The notes below the pieces were generated by a model that worked only from the letters and a program-made list of their open reading frames with translations, was not told the origin of the DNA and did not search any database. Positions 5,823 to 6,114 of a stretch of 6,114 bases of DNA are shown in pieces; within the stretch, counting starts at the first letter, position 1; each line of letters starts with the position of its first letter. The translations under genes were made by a program, and so were the position numbers. The DNA is taken from assembly GCA_023246995.1 (NCBI GenBank), contig JAHFHI010000092.1, positions 1 through 6,114 of the forward strand, in the 5' to 3' direction. The stretch is from Candidatus Omnitrophota bacterium. GTDB taxonomy: Bacteria > Omnitrophota > Omnitrophia > Omnitrophales > Aquincolibacteriaceae.

Positions 5823-6114
5823 TTAAGTTTTAATCACGAGCTGGAGTTCTTTAAGCTGTCTCGGGCTCACGAGCGAAGGCGCGTTTGTCATGAGGCATGT
5901 CCCCTTTTGGGTTTTCGGGAAAGCAATGACCTCTCGGATCGAGTCGCGGCCCAGGATCATGGTGACAAAACGGTCAAGGCCGATCGCAAGTCCCCCGTGC
6001 GGGGGCGCGCCGTAGCTTAGCGCCTTCAGGAGAAACCCGAATTTATCCTCCGCTTCCTCCTGGGTGATGGAAAGCGCCTTGAAAACTTTTTCCTGAACGT
6101 CCCGGCGGTGGATA
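5823..6114 (-). CDS. aspS: Aspartyl-tRNA synthetase, C-terminal 96 residues (runs off right edge)
   Basis: This frame enters from the right edge and ends with TAA at 5823-5825, so only the C-terminus is present. Numbering from the first full codon, it contains [18 protein letters not shown] (24-41), the bacterial AspRS signature preceding motif 3, then GLAIGLDRF (41-49), which is class II synthetase motif 3 with the ATP-contacting Arg. [11 protein letters not shown] (58-68) and the family-typical end [17 protein letters not shown] (74-90) follow. The enzyme attaches aspartate to tRNA-Asp in the cytosol (or also to tRNA-Asn if non-discriminating; the informative parts are outside the window). 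It is the most upstream gene seen in the operon, and phoH starts on the next base after its stop codon. Confidence 0.95.
   Translation of the reverse strand, partial: IHRRDVQEKVFKALSITQEEAEDKFGFLLKALSYGAPPHGGLAIGLDRFVTMILGRDSIREVIAFPKTQKGTCLMTNAPSLVSPRQLKELQLVIKT

Noticed and set aside
5990..6010. Perfect GC hairpin (CCCCC-GCAC-GGGGG) in aspS
   Set aside because: It is produced by the conserved Pro-Pro-His-Gly-Gly codons of aspartyl-tRNA synthetase and has no following U run.
1..6114. CRISPR array, tRNA, rRNA, insertion sequence or phage element
   Set aside because: No regularly spaced repeats, cloverleaf-like sequences, transposase motifs or terminal inverted repeats were found on reading either strand; almost all of the window is accounted for by coding sequence.

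Overview
The window shows a compact block of bacterial genes, all on the minus strand, so transcription runs from the right edge to the left. No tRNA, rRNA, CRISPR array, insertion sequence or phage gene is visible. The core genes (aspS, phoH, a 7TM-HD phosphohydrolase of the PgpH/YqfF family, ybeY, recO) are chromosomal housekeeping genes. Their order resembles the phoH-yqfF-ybeY neighbourhood found in Firmicutes and several deep-branching phyla. The composition looks moderately GC-rich, and the flanking genes are unrecognised. This suggests an uncultivated deep-branching bacterium; Omnitrophota or a relative is my guess, at low confidence, because no taxonomic marker was compared.

Right part (6114 to 1298): the C-terminal 96 residues of aspartyl-tRNA synthetase are followed without spacing by phoH. 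phoH overlaps the 7TM-HD gene by 32 bp, that gene overlaps ybeY by 4 bp (TTGA, with a TTG start), and a single base separates ybeY from recO. This is almost certainly one translationally coupled operon. Its products cover tRNA charging, a PhoH-type ATPase linked to RNA metabolism, probable cyclic dinucleotide hydrolysis at the membrane, 16S rRNA maturation and recombinational repair. A strong intrinsic-terminator-like palindrome lies inside recO.

Middle (1297 to 1186): the only substantial non-coding gap, 112 bp. It carries a good sigma-70-type promoter candidate (TTGACA, 17-bp spacer, extended -10) and a 17-bp inverted repeat over the predicted transcription start.

Left part (1185 to 1): three unrecognised genes form a second, compact unit: a 270-residue helical soluble protein, a 59-residue basic protein overlapping its 3' end, and the first 56 residues of a third protein that runs off the window. 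Compared by eye, the three share a short motif, L-x-L-Y-[GS]-x-[WY]. The first two also share a DP-x-F motif at identical spacing, so they may be diverged members of one small helical family. This is the least explained part of the window.
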